In this document: in pieces, positions 19,722 through 28,304 of the stretch
How positions within the stretch are numbered: the stretch's first letter is position 1
Layout of the letters: each line of letters starts with the position of its first letter
Notes under the pieces: generated by a model
The model's database searches: none
What the model was told of the DNA's origin: nothing
The model's input: the letters and a program-made list of their open reading frames with translations, nothing else
Source of the DNA: an uncultured Tateyamaria sp.
GTDB lineage: Bacteria > Pseudomonadota > Alphaproteobacteria > Rhodobacterales > Rhodobacteraceae
Direction: 5' to 3'
Assembly: GCF_947503415.1 (NCBI RefSeq)
Contig: NZ_CANNDS010000005.1
Location: forward strand, 124,001 to 188,000
Length of the DNA stretch: 64,000 nt
Translations under genes and position numbers: made by a program

Positions 19722-20327
19722 TTACTCCGACGGTGGGAACAACCCCTGGCTTAGCACCGCTGCAGAAGCCATGCCCTGAATGACCAAGGACAAGGTTGCC
19801 GGCGGCAAATCGTCCCCGGATGCTTTGTTCAGCACGTCCCGCAGCGTATCAATGTATTGAAAATATTGGTCCTGACCGTGGCTTTGCGCCTCTTCCATCA
19901 GGTCTTGGCAATCAGTCATGTAGTCTTGAGTCGCGGTATCTGAGTGTTCGGTCATGTGTGACGACATTTCACTCATCAACTCGACGTAGGATTTCTGTGC
20001 GTCGGCAATGCGGGTCGCGTCTTGCGACGCCACTGCATCCAGCACCTTCTGATAGGCGGCCGCGAGACCACCGTCTTCGTCCTGCGGCGCTGCCGTCATC
20101 AGAGCGGCGTAGTATTTTTGCGTGTGCTCCGATTGGCGTTCTTGCAGCGATGTCGCGATATTTGTCAGGCTTTGTGCCAGCGCTTGCACCGCTTCGTTCG
20201 ACGCGCGAATGATCTCGTCGGCGGTCCCTTCCGGCTGTGCATTGGCTTGCGGTTTCTTTGCTTTTTCGCCGTTTTCCGACCTGGACGTTTTGCGAATACG
20301 ACGTGATGTTGGCTTTTTATCTGCCAT
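19722..20327 (-). CDS. Helical hypothetical protein, first gene of the NRPS operon
   Basis: 201 aa. An N-terminal 35-residue basic, Lys/Arg/Ser-rich disordered stretch is followed by Gln/Ala/Ser/Met-rich sequence predicted to be almost wholly alpha-helical, phasin-like in composition. It has a single Cys, and no signal peptide or membrane segment. A Shine-Dalgarno AAGGA lies 9 nt upstream of the ATG. It is the first gene of the minus-strand operon, about 65 bp before the S53 peptidase. Its composition resembles the helical insert of that peptidase, so the two may interact; this is inference, and no convincing sequence match was seen. I do not recognise the family. Confidence 0.75.
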   Translation of the reverse strand: MADKKPTSRRIRKTSRSENGEKAKKPQANAQPEGTADEIIRASNEAVQALAQSLTNIATSLQERQSEHTQKYYAALMTAAPQDEDGGLAAAYQKVLDAVASQDATRIADAQKSYVELMSEMSSHMTEHSDTATQDYMTDCQDLMEEAQSHGQDQYFQYIDTLRDVLNKASGDDLPPATLSLVIQGMASAAVLSQGLFPPSE

Positions 20328-20762
20328 CTGAAAATTCCTTAAAAAGTGTTAACGACGTACCAGATCACGGGGATTCTCGCAATACGAGAGAGCGGTCAGC
20401 CTATGTCGTAGGCAAACTCTGGCTCAACAACCGGGAGGATTTCGGGAGTCTGAAATGCAGATGGCACGGTCAGCGTCAACGAGTTGCTCTTCGCGATCTC
20501 GCCAAGGAGATTTCGCGGCAACCGCTTCCTTTCGCACTGATTTTTTTGGGTGTTTTTCAGAGGAGGCGACCGCCATTGACGGTCGGCTTGGCACTTAAGT
20601 CACTCCAATGGTGGGCTAAGATAGCGGAGAGCTATTCATGTCCAAACACAGGCAAAAGTGCTGTCGAAAAATGCTCCAAAGTGACGCCTTGCGAGAGGCT
20701 TTCACCCTTCACAATCGACGTCAGACGGCTAGGGATCTTCCGGCGTGAAGATGATAGAAAGG
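20328..20762 (-). promoter_or_regulatory. 435-bp upstream region of the NRPS operon with an inverted repeat
   Basis: I see no convincing gene here. It must hold the promoter of the minus-strand NRPS operon. A perfect 5+5 inverted repeat (TCTCG-CAATA-CGAGA) lies at 20375-20389, about 50 bp before the first ATG, and could be an operator or a leader hairpin. A second hairpin (CGACCG / CGGTCG) lies near 20568-20586. No sigma-70 box can be assigned with confidence. An open frame across it on the plus strand also runs through the tRNA, so it is not coding. Confidence 0.4.
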
Positions 20763-20839
<77 letters not shown>

Positions 20840-20917
20840 ACTGGGGCGCGGTATAGCGGTGCCATCCGCGCCCTGCAATTGCAAATCGTAAGGCGCAGGT
20901 GCCCTGCGCCCCGCACG

Positions 20918-22876
20918 TCAAAGCGAGATACGGAATTGTGCAAATCCGTCGGGACCGTCGCCTGCCGGGGCGATGTCCACGCCTTTGACGTCGTCGATAT
21001 AGTCCGCCGCTTTGGGGCCAGTTTCGAACAGCACCGTAGTGTCGTCGAGCGGGGCAAAGGACCAGTTGGCGTCGGCGCGCGGGCTGATCATACCTTGTTC
21101 AACGATGTAGCGCACGATCACGTCGCGGTTGGTGTCCGGCGCTTCGAATACGACCGTATCACCTTTGGCACCGGGGAAGTTGCCGCCGCCGCCTGCGCGG
21201 TAATTGTTGGTCGCGATGATAAACTGTGCTTTGGGATCAATGGGTTCTCCGTTGAACTTCAAGTCCACAATGCGGTTGGCATCTGCATTGATCAGCTCGC
21301 CCTTGGGGTCGAATTTCGAGGGCTGGCTGAGGTCGATCTGGTAGGTCACCCCGTCCATCACGTCGAAATTGTAGCTGGGGAAGTCGGGGTTCAGAAGCGG
21401 TGCGTCGGTGCTGCCCGGTTCCACTTGGTTGAACATGCCGGCCGAGCGTTCGAGCCAATCCTTGACCTCCGCCCCGGTGACCAGAACGGCGCGGGCCGTG
21501 TTGGGGTAGAGGTACAGGTCGGAGACATTCTTGATCGCCACGTCGCCCTTGGGCACGTCCGTGAAGTATTCCGGGCCGCCGCGGCCACCGGCTTTGAACG
21601 GGGCGGCGGCGGACAGGATTGGCAGCCCTTCGTATTCGGTGCCTTGCATCATCTGGGCGATGTACCAGCTTTGCGCGATCGACACGATCTGGACCGAGGG
21701 GTCGTCGGCCACGAGCGCGAAGTAGCTGTGCAGCGGCGCGTCGGTCTTGCCGACGGCGCGGCGGACGTAGGCCAGCGTGGCGTCATGTTCAGCTTGCACG
21801 CTGTCGAGTACGGCTTGCTGGTCTTCGACCAAAGCTGTGACGGAGCGGTCTTCATTGCGTTTGGAGATGGGGCGCGCTTCGGAGCCGTGGCCGGTAATGC
21901 GCCAACTTGACCCGTCGCGTTCGAGCATGAGGTCGATGACGCCGAGATGGGAGCCCCAGAAGCCGCCCATGGCCGCCGGTTTGCCGTGGATCGTGCCGTT
22001 TTCCACATCAACGGCGGGCATGTCGGCATAGGTGGGCGAGGGGAAGACCTGGTGGTGGTGGCCTGTCAGGATCGCGTCGATACCGTCAACAGCGGCGAGG
22101 GGGACAGAGGCGTTTTCCATGCCGTCGCTATGATCCGCCGCGCCGATGCCGGAGTGGCTGAGCGCGATGATGATGTCCGCGCCCTGTTCCTTCATCAGCG
22201 GCACGAGGGTCTTGGCGGTGTCCACGATGTCGCGGGCCTGCACGTTGCCTTCAAGGTGGCGGCGGTCCCAGTTCATGATCTGGGGCGGGACAAAGCCGAT
22301 GAGGCCGACCTTGATTGGGTGGCTTTCACCCGCGCCGTCCGTAACCGTGTGGTCGAGGATCACGAAGGGGGGCACGAGGGTGGTGTCGGCGGCGGCGTCA
22401 GCGCCTTGTTCCTTGGACACGTTGGCGCAGACCACGGGGAAGTTGGCCCCCGCGAGCGACTTCATCAGGAAGTCGAGGCCGTAGTTAAACTCGTGATTGC
22501 CCAAGGTGGCTGCGTCAAATCCCACGGTGTTCATGGCGGTGATGATGGGGTGTTCGTCCCCTTCCTTCATGCCCCGTTCATAGGCGATGTAGTCGCCCAT
22601 GGGGTTGCCCTGAAGGAAGTCGCCATTGTCGATGAGCATGGAATTCGTGGCTTCGGCCCGGATGCTTTCGATGATGGAGGCGGTGCGCGACAGGCCCACC
22701 GTGTCGCGGGGTTTGTCGGCGTAGTAGTCGTAGGGAAAGACGTGCACGTGCAGGTCGGTGGTTTCCATGATCCGCAGATGCGCTTGATTGGTGCTCGCAC
22801 GCAGGCTGAACGGGTGCATTGCAGCAAATGTGGCGGTGGTCGCAAGAAAGGTGCGGCGTGAAATCAGATGTGTCAT
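20918..22876 (-). CDS. cpdB: Bifunctional 2',3'-cyclic-nucleotide 2'-phosphodiesterase / 3'-nucleotidase
   Basis: 652 aa, the usual CpdB length. It hydrolyses 2',3'-cyclic nucleotides and then 3'-nucleotides in the periplasm, salvaging nucleosides and phosphate. A twin-arginine signal is visible ([10 protein letters not shown] at 6-15). The N-terminal metallophosphatase domain shows [21 protein letters not shown] and GHHHQ metal-binding motifs. The C-terminal 5'-nucleotidase domain includes NNYRAGGGG and the substrate-stacking region. It is a single gene on the minus strand with no obvious partner. The neighbouring tRNA-Arg lies downstream of its stop. Confidence 0.93.
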   Translation of the reverse strand: MTHLISRRTFLATTATFAAMHPFSLRASTNQAHLRIMETTDLHVHVFPYDYYADKPRDTVGLSRTASIIESIRAEATNSMLIDNGDFLQGNPMGDYIAYERGMKEGDEHPIITAMNTVGFDAATLGNHEFNYGLDFLMKSLAGANFPVVCANVSKEQGADAAADTTLVPPFVILDHTVTDGAGESHPIKVGLIGFVPPQIMNWDRRHLEGNVQARDIVDTAKTLVPLMKEQGADIIIALSHSGIGAADHSDGMENASVPLAAVDGIDAILTGHHHQVFPSPTYADMPAVDVENGTIHGKPAAMGGFWGSHLGVIDLMLERDGSSWRITGHGSEARPISKRNEDRSVTALVEDQQAVLDSVQAEHDATLAYVRRAVGKTDAPLHSYFALVADDPSVQIVSIAQSWYIAQMMQGTEYEGLPILSAAAPFKAGGRGGPEYFTDVPKGDVAIKNVSDLYLYPNTARAVLVTGAEVKDWLERSAGMFNQVEPGSTDAPLLNPDFPSYNFDVMDGVTYQIDLSQPSKFDPKGELINADANRIVDLKFNGEPIDPKAQFIIATNNYRAGGGGNFPGAKGDTVVFEAPDTNRDVIVRYIVEQGMISPRADANWSFAPLDDTTVLFETGPKAADYIDDVKGVDIAPAGDGPDGFAQFRISL

Positions 22877-23045
22877 GAGGGTCCCCCGGGGTTGGTTCTG
22901 GCACTCACGTTAAGCGCGTATCGGCGGCGTGTCACAGTCTGATGTTGCTCCGGGCGAAAGATTGCGCACAATTTTTCTGTGTGGTTGGGAACCCGGCATG
23001 AGGTGTGGGGTTATCGAGGTGTTGTTTGTAGCAACAGTCCCAAAC

Positions 23046-23081
23046 GGGTGGCGTGCTGTGTTCCCCCGGTGCACGCCACCC
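23046..23081. repeat. Perfect 11-bp inverted repeat
   Basis: GGGTGGCGTGC at 23046-23056 pairs perfectly with GCACGCCACCC at 23071-23081 around a 14-nt loop. It lies in the gap between cpdB and the DUF882 gene, just beyond that gene's terminator. It has no poly-T tract on either strand, so its role is unclear (second terminator, mRNA-stabilising hairpin or a repeat element). Confidence 0.6.
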
Positions 23082-23086
23082 GACAC

Positions 23087-23109
23087 AAAAAAGGGCGCCT
23101 CTGGCGCCC
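23087..23109 (-). terminator. Rho-independent terminator of the DUF882 gene
   Basis: The minus-strand transcript forms GGGCGCC-AGA-GGCGCCC followed by six U residues, 25 bp after the DUF882 stop codon. Confidence 0.88.
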
Positions 23110-23134
23110 TAATCCTTTAGAGGTGTCGATAGGT

Positions 23135-23701
23135 TCAGCCGCCCCAGCTGCGCACGACGCCGCAGTCCATGTGGACGAAATTTGAGCCGGAATACTTCCC
23201 GACGCCGCCACCTCGGCATGCTTGTGCTGCACGTGCCATCTGGCTCACCGAACGTGTGGACAGACGCAAATCGGCGGCTTGACCCTTCATGTGCAAAGAA
23301 TTCTTTGCAACGCCGCGGCTGCGAGACCGCAGCATCGCGTTTGTCTTGGGGCTGCGGTAGCCCGACAAAAGCATGTAGGGTTCGTCGACCTCAAGCAGAT
23401 TGTGGGCTGCCGCCATAATGTCGACATTGCGCAGGTCCATCGATTTGACATCATCTGTGCGCCAGTCCCGCATGAAGTGGTTCACTTCCTTGACCGCGTC
23501 CTTGATGTAGTCGCCTTCGATCCAGTAGATCATGTCGATCCGCTCACCAGTTCGACCCGAGTACATGCGTAACCGGCGGATGTCGCCCGCGCCGCGCAAA
23601 AACCCTGCTGCGTTTGAGAAAGTTGGTGCCGCCGTCACTGCTGTTGCCGCGAATGCGCCAAGTACTGCCCGGCGGGTCATGCCCGTAGAGGTATTGTTCA
23701 T
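23135..23701 (-). CDS. DUF882/M15-type murein endopeptidase (MepK-like)
   Basis: 188 aa. A twin-arginine-type signal (TRRAVLGAFAATAVTAA) precedes the mature protein. It shows the M15 metallopeptidase pattern: SGYRSPKTN near 116-124, SLHMKGQAADL with the zinc-binding His and Asp, and FVHMDCG with the last His. Members of this family (YcbK/MepK) cleave peptidoglycan crosslinks, including those made by L,D-transpeptidases. It is divergent from an L,D-transpeptidase gene 314 bp away, the same pairing as ycbK/ycbB in enterobacteria. That supports a joint role in peptidoglycan remodelling. Confidence 0.88.
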   Translation of the reverse strand: MNNTSTGMTRRAVLGAFAATAVTAAPTFSNAAGFLRGAGDIRRLRMYSGRTGERIDMIYWIEGDYIKDAVKEVNHFMRDWRTDDVKSMDLRNVDIMAAAHNLLEVDEPYMLLSGYRSPKTNAMLRSRSRGVAKNSLHMKGQAADLRLSTRSVSQMARAAQACRGGGVGKYSGSNFVHMDCGVVRSWGG

Positions 23702-24015
23702 TTCACTGCGCGTCCCGTACGCCTGCCTGACCGTGATGTTACACGGAGTTTGCTATCTCATCCCCAGATGCCACATTTCTATGCCATAGCTTGATTCGTT
23801 TACCAAGTGCTGAATCTGGTGAGCAGAACCTCGCAACCCATTTAGGCAAATTTTTGCGCAAAACCTGGCGCATGTGGCGCAAACGCCCTGAGGTGCTGCA
23901 AGGGCGCATCATGCGGGGCCTTCTTGATCCCCATATTGGAATGTGAATGGACAGTGTTTGCAGCCCTTTGGAATAAGGGGCGCCAACTGGCATACAAAAG
24001 TATAATAGGTGCGAT
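23702..24015. promoter_or_regulatory. Divergent promoter region between mepK-like and ldt genes
   Basis: This 314-bp gap between divergent genes has no coding potential I can support. A perfect TATAAT lies at 24001-24006, only 9 nt before the plus-strand ATG at 24016. If it is a real -10 box, the L,D-transpeptidase mRNA would have almost no 5' leader. GGCGCA recurs near 23870-23885. No clear -35 box is seen. Confidence 0.45.
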
Positions 24016-25623
24016 ATGACGGTAAAGATTACACGAGCTTGGATGGTTGCGTTGGCCATCGCGATGACTGCGTTTTTGGCAGGCCAGCCACAAACTGCTT
24101 CTGCGCAGGTCACAGCCTTCAAGCAGGCGGTGGCAGAAGCCGCGGCACGGGATGCAGATATCGCTGCGTTTTATAAGGCCAACAGCTATGACAGCTTGTG
24201 GACGGGTCGGTCGGGGCGCGAACGTCAGCGTCGTGTGGCCCTGTTCAAGGCGCTGTCCGACGCGGGCAATCACGGCTTGCCAGCAGCACGGTATGACGCG
24301 GCAGGATTGCAAGCCAAGATGAAGGCGGCCAAGACCCAGCGCGATCGCGGTCTGGTCGAGGTCGAGATGAGCCGCACCTTCCTGCAGTATTCCCGTGATT
24401 TGCAAACCGGCGTGCTGGTACCGTCCCGGATTGACCGCGCCATTGTGCGGCAGGTGCCTTACCGGGACCGCACATCCTATCTGGTGAATTTTTCGAAATC
24501 GTCGCCTTCCGGCTTCTTCAAAGCGCTCGCACCCAAGACCATGGAATACAACGCGCTCATGAAAGAAAAGCTGCGCATGGAGCGGCTGTTGGCCAAGGGC
24601 GGTTGGGGGCAGAAGGTGCCCGGCAACTCTCTGAAGCCCGGCCAGTCGGGTGACGCAGTTGCCATCATGCGCAATCGTTTGATCGCTATGGGGTTCCTCA
24701 AACGCACCAACACCCAGACCTATGACGCACAGGTTCAAGCCGCCGTTCAGCAGTTTCAACTGGCCCATGGCCTTGTCGCTGATGGTGTAGCCGGGCAGGG
24801 GACCATTGCGGAACTCAACAAGACCGTGCAGCAACGCCTGCAATCCATCATCGTCGCGATGGAACGTGAGCGGTGGGTCAATCAGGAACGTGGCAAGCGC
24901 CACATCCTTGTCAACATCCCGGACTTTACGGCCAAGGTAATCGACAACGGCAAACTGACGTTCCAGACCCGCTCTGTTGTGGGCGCCAACAAGGATGACC
25001 GCCCGACGCCCGAGTTTTCGGATGTGATGGAGTTCATGGTCGTCAATCCCAGCTGGTACGTGCCGCGGTCCATCGTGACCAAGGAATACCTGCCGGCGCT
25101 TAAGGCCAACCGCAACGCGGTGCGCCATATCGAGATCACGGACAGCCGGGGCCGCAAGGTGAACCGGGGTGCGGTGAATTTCAGCCAGTACACGGCCAAG
25201 ACGTTCCCCTTTGCCATGCGTCAGCCGCCCAGCAAGGGCAACGCATTGGGGTTGGTGAAGTTCATGTTCCCGAACCCACACAACATCTATCTGCACGACA
25301 CACCCGCCAAGAACCTGTTTGGCCGCGAAGTGCGCGCCTACAGCCATGGGTGCGTGCGTCTGGCTGATCCGTTCGACTTTGCCTACGCGCTGCTGGCCAA
25401 GCAGGAATCGAACCCGGAGCAGTATTTCCAATCAGTGCTGGCAACCGGCAAGGAAACCCGCGTTGATCTGAAATCGCCGGTGCCGGTGCATATCGTCTAC
25501 CGCACAGCCTTCACAACGGCCAAAGGGCACACACAGTATCGCCGCGACATCTATGGACGTGACGCCAAGATTTGGGGCGCTCTGTCGAATGCAGGGGTGG
25601 CCCTGCGCGCCGTTCAGGGTTAA
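24016..25623 (+). CDS. L,D-transpeptidase with peptidoglycan-binding domain (YcbB/LdtD-like)
   Basis: 535 aa. The N-terminal signal peptide probably ends after QTASA. A helical scaffold domain comes first, then a PG_binding_1 domain (about 208-275, LKPGQSGDAV to DGVAGQGTI), then the YkuD catalytic domain (about 290-480) with the signature SHGCVRL carrying the catalytic Cys. It forms 3-3 crosslinks in the periplasm. Length and domain order match the large YcbB-type enzymes. It is divergent from the DUF882 endopeptidase gene. The start site has only a weak Shine-Dalgarno (AGGT), and a TATAAT sits 9 nt upstream, so a near-leaderless message is possible. Confidence 0.92.
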   Translation: MTVKITRAWMVALAIAMTAFLAGQPQTASAQVTAFKQAVAEAAARDADIAAFYKANSYDSLWTGRSGRERQRRVALFKALSDAGNHGLPAARYDAAGLQAKMKAAKTQRDRGLVEVEMSRTFLQYSRDLQTGVLVPSRIDRAIVRQVPYRDRTSYLVNFSKSSPSGFFKALAPKTMEYNALMKEKLRMERLLAKGGWGQKVPGNSLKPGQSGDAVAIMRNRLIAMGFLKRTNTQTYDAQVQAAVQQFQLAHGLVADGVAGQGTIAELNKTVQQRLQSIIVAMERERWVNQERGKRHILVNIPDFTAKVIDNGKLTFQTRSVVGANKDDRPTPEFSDVMEFMVVNPSWYVPRSIVTKEYLPALKANRNAVRHIEITDSRGRKVNRGAVNFSQYTAKTFPFAMRQPPSKGNALGLVKFMFPNPHNIYLHDTPAKNLFGREVRAYSHGCVRLADPFDFAYALLAKQESNPEQYFQSVLATGKETRVDLKSPVPVHIVYRTAFTTAKGHTQYRRDIYGRDAKIWGALSNAGVALRAVQG

Positions 25624-25656
25624 TCCTGCGCCCCGAAGCAACAAGGGGCGCGGTAC

Positions 25657-26748
25657 ATGGGCTATTCACTGGCAGAGATTGCAGCATCGCTTGGGGCAGA
25701 GGTTCTGGGCGATGCATCTCTTGTGATTGAGGGTTTGGCCGAACCTGCGATGGCGGGGCCAAAGGATCTGGCGCTGGCCTCGAACGAGAAATACGCTGAG
25801 GCGTTGAAGGATGGGTCGGCGCAAGCAGCGCTCTTGTGGCCCGGTGCGGACTTCGCAGCCTTGGGTCTGAAAGGGGCCATCGTGCCCAATCGCCCGCGCT
25901 ATGCCATGGCCGGTCTGACCAAGGCGATGGATCCCGGCCAGCACTGGCCCACGGGCATTCATGCCAGCGCTGTTGTGGATCCGAGTGCTGTGCTGGGAAC
26001 GAACGTGTCTGTGGGGGCCTTCACCATCGTTGGGCCCGGGGCGCAGATTGGCGACAATTGCGTGATCGGCCCGCAATCCTATATCGGCGCACATGTGCAA
26101 CTCGGGCCGGATGCGATGATCCGCGAGCAGGTGAGTATCGGAGCCTATGCCAAGATCGGCGCACGGTTCCGCGCACAGCCTGGTGCCCGGCTGGCCGGCG
26201 ACGGCTTTTCCTACGTCACACCGCAGAAATCCGGGGTCGAAACGGCCCGAGAAAGTCTGGGCCATGCAAGTGCGCAAGACGACCAGTCTTGGGTGCGCAT
26301 CCATTCATTGGGCTCCGTCCTGATCGGGGACGATGTTGAAGTGGGACCCAATTCCTGTGTCGACAGTGGCACCATTCGACCAACCCAAGTGGGGGACGGG
26401 ACGAAGATCGACGATCTGGTGCAAGTCGCGCACAACGTGGTGGTGGGCAAGAACTGCCTGCTGTGCGGCCTTGTGGGCATCGCGGGCTCGACCGTGATTG
26501 GCAACAATGTGGTTTTGGGCGGTCAGGTCGGTGTGTCCGACAACATCAGCATTGGAGACAACGTGGTGGCAGGTGGTGCGTCGGTCATCCTGTCGAACGT
26601 GCCTGCGGGTCGGACGATCCTCGGATATCCGGCCACAAAGATGGATGCGCAGATCGACAGTTATAAGGCTCTGCGCCGCCTGCCGCGCGCCCTCAGGGAC
26701 ATTGCTGACCTTAAGAAAGCGGTTTCCAAGCCCGATGGCAGTGACTAA
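25657..26748 (+). CDS. lpxD: UDP-3-O-acylglucosamine N-acyltransferase (LpxD family)
   Basis: 363 aa. The N-terminal LpxD domain (1-100) is followed by a left-handed beta-helix of hexapeptide repeats (about 105-320) containing the catalytic-His motif VQVAHNV. A C-terminal helix follows. The enzyme N-acylates UDP-3-O-acyl-glucosamine from 3-hydroxyacyl-ACP in lipid A synthesis. AAGGGG lies about 9 nt upstream of the ATG. It is followed after 33 bp by an ACP and a ketosynthase gene and is not part of the usual fabZ-lpxA-lpxB block. It may be a second, specialised LpxD working with its own carrier protein; whether another copy exists cannot be seen here. Confidence 0.88.
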   Translation: MGYSLAEIAASLGAEVLGDASLVIEGLAEPAMAGPKDLALASNEKYAEALKDGSAQAALLWPGADFAALGLKGAIVPNRPRYAMAGLTKAMDPGQHWPTGIHASAVVDPSAVLGTNVSVGAFTIVGPGAQIGDNCVIGPQSYIGAHVQLGPDAMIREQVSIGAYAKIGARFRAQPGARLAGDGFSYVTPQKSGVETARESLGHASAQDDQSWVRIHSLGSVLIGDDVEVGPNSCVDSGTIRPTQVGDGTKIDDLVQVAHNVVVGKNCLLCGLVGIAGSTVIGNNVVLGGQVGVSDNISIGDNVVAGGASVILSNVPAGRTILGYPATKMDAQIDSYKALRRLPRALRDIADLKKAVSKPDGSD

Positions 26749-26781
26749 ATCAGGCCCAAGTCAGGCAAGGGGGCGGACCGG

Positions 26782-27042
26782 ATGAGCATCAAAGACAAGG
26801 TCATCGAGATCGTCGCAGAGCAAGCGGTGCTTGAGCCAGGTGACGTCGCGCTGGACAACACGCTGGAAGATCTGGGGATCGATAGCCTCGGGTTGGTCGA
26901 GAGCATTTTCGCCATCGAAGAAGAATTCGACATTCAGGTGCCCTTCAACGCCAACGAGCCCAAGGCGAGCGACTTTGACATCACAAGCGTGCAGTCGATC
27001 ATTGCGGGCATCGAAAAGCTGATTTCAGAACAGAAAAACTGA
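26782..27042 (+). CDS. Specialised acyl carrier protein
   Basis: 86 aa acidic four-helix ACP with the phosphopantetheine motif DSLGL (Ser35). It differs from the housekeeping AcpP, which is usually highly conserved as DSLDTVE. It also differs in its C-terminal half (SDFDITSVQSIIAGIEKLI) from rhizobial AcpXL as I remember it. Its stop overlaps the next ATG by 1 bp (TGATG), so it is coupled to the ketosynthase. A carrier dedicated to a modified acyl chain for the LpxD encoded upstream is inferred. Confidence 0.88.
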   Translation: MSIKDKVIEIVAEQAVLEPGDVALDNTLEDLGIDSLGLVESIFAIEEEFDIQVPFNANEPKASDFDITSVQSIIAGIEKLISEQKN

Positions 27043-28250
27043 TGTACCGCGTCGTCATTACAGGTGCGGGCACAGTGAACGCCTTGGGCCATAATGTGCC
27101 CGAGACACTTGAGGCCATGCGTGAGGGGCGCTGTGGCATCGGAGATCTGGATTTTCAGGATGTAGACCGCCTGTCGATCCAGATCGGAGGGCAGGTGCGT
27201 GGGTTTGAGGCCGAAGGCCGGTACAACCGCCAGCAAATGAGCCTGTATGACCGCTTCACCCAGTTCACCCTTGCCGCAGCCAAGGAAGCGATTGAACAGT
27301 CCGGTTTGACCTTCTCTGGCGATCAGGCCGCCAAGTCCGGTGTGATCCTGGGCACTGCCGCGGGGGGCGTCAGCACGTGGGACCAGAATTACCGCCTTGT
27401 GTACGAAGAAGGAAAGAACCGCGTTCATCCCTTTGTCGTACCGAAGTTGATGAACAACGCCGCTGCAAGCCATGTGTCGATGGAGTTCAACCTTAAGGGC
27501 CCGTCCTTTACCGTGGCGACGGCCTGTGCATCCTCAAACCACGCCATGGCGCAGGCGTTCCAAATGGTGCGGTCAGGCATGGCGCCCGTCATGATCACGG
27601 GTGGGTCCGAAAGCATGTTGTGCTTTGGCGGGGTCAAGGCGTGGGAAGGGCTGCGTGTGATGTCGAAGGACGCGTGCCGCCCATTCTCGGCCAACCGCAA
27701 TGGAATGGTTCAGGGCGAGGGGGCGGGTGTTTTTGTGTTCGAAGAATATGAACACGCACGCGCGCGCGGGGCCGAAATTCTGTGCGAGGTGGCGGGCTTT
27801 GCCATGTCGTCCGATGCAGGCGACATCGTGATGCCTTCCAAGAACGGGGCAGCACGGGCTATGGCCGGAGCATTGGCTGATGCAGGCGTGAATGCGGATC
27901 AGGTTGGTTACATCAATGCCCATGGCACGGGCACGGCGGCCAATGACAAGACGGAATGTGCAGCCGTAGCGGATGTGTTCGGACCGCATGCGGACAAGCT
28001 GATGATCTCGTCCACCAAGTCCATGCACGGGCATCTGATCGGGGGCACAGGTGCGGTCGAACTGTTGGCGTGCATCATGGCGTTGCGGGACGGGGTGATC
28101 GCACCCACGATTGGCTATGAAGAACCCGACCCCGAATGCGCGCTGGACGTGGTGCCCAATGAGGCGCGGGACGCCGATGTGGATGTGGTCCTGTCCAATG
28201 CCTTTGCGTTCGGCGGCATGAACGCGGTTCTGGCCTTGCGGAAGGTCTGA
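27042..28250 (+). CDS. Beta-ketoacyl-ACP synthase II (FabF family)
   Basis: 402 aa, normal KAS II length. The catalytic triad is visible: Cys in TACASSNHA, His in NAHGTGTAANDKTE, and His in STKSMHGHLIGG. It condenses malonyl-ACP with an acyl chain for fatty-acid elongation. It is translationally coupled to a dedicated ACP and lies downstream of lpxD. That suggests elongation or remodelling of a special acyl chain, for example a lipid A chain, rather than bulk fatty-acid synthesis. The operon ends at a strong terminator 7 bp downstream. Confidence 0.93.
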   Translation: MYRVVITGAGTVNALGHNVPETLEAMREGRCGIGDLDFQDVDRLSIQIGGQVRGFEAEGRYNRQQMSLYDRFTQFTLAAAKEAIEQSGLTFSGDQAAKSGVILGTAAGGVSTWDQNYRLVYEEGKNRVHPFVVPKLMNNAAASHVSMEFNLKGPSFTVATACASSNHAMAQAFQMVRSGMAPVMITGGSESMLCFGGVKAWEGLRVMSKDACRPFSANRNGMVQGEGAGVFVFEEYEHARARGAEILCEVAGFAMSSDAGDIVMPSKNGAARAMAGALADAGVNADQVGYINAHGTGTAANDKTECAAVADVFGPHADKLMISSTKSMHGHLIGGTGAVELLACIMALRDGVIAPTIGYEEPDPECALDVVPNEARDADVDVVLSNAFAFGGMNAVLALRKV

Positions 28251-28256
28251 CGAAAA

Positions 28257-28282
28257 AGCCGCCCCGATGTGTCGGAGCGGCT
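28257..28282. terminator. Bidirectional Rho-independent terminator between convergent operons
   Basis: AGCCGCCCCGA and TCGGAGCGGCT form an 11-bp stem with one mismatch around a TGTG loop. It is flanked by AAAAA on the left and CTTTCC on the right. It serves the ketosynthase gene and the convergent IalB-family gene. Confidence 0.8.
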
Positions 28283-28304
28283 CTTTCCTACTTTAGAAGT
28301 TCTA

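Noticed and set aside
23842-25431. 529-codon open frame antisense to the L,D-transpeptidase gene
   Set aside because: High-G+C shadow: the plus frame has clear signal peptide, PG-binding and YkuD motifs, while the antisense product has none and no ribosome site.
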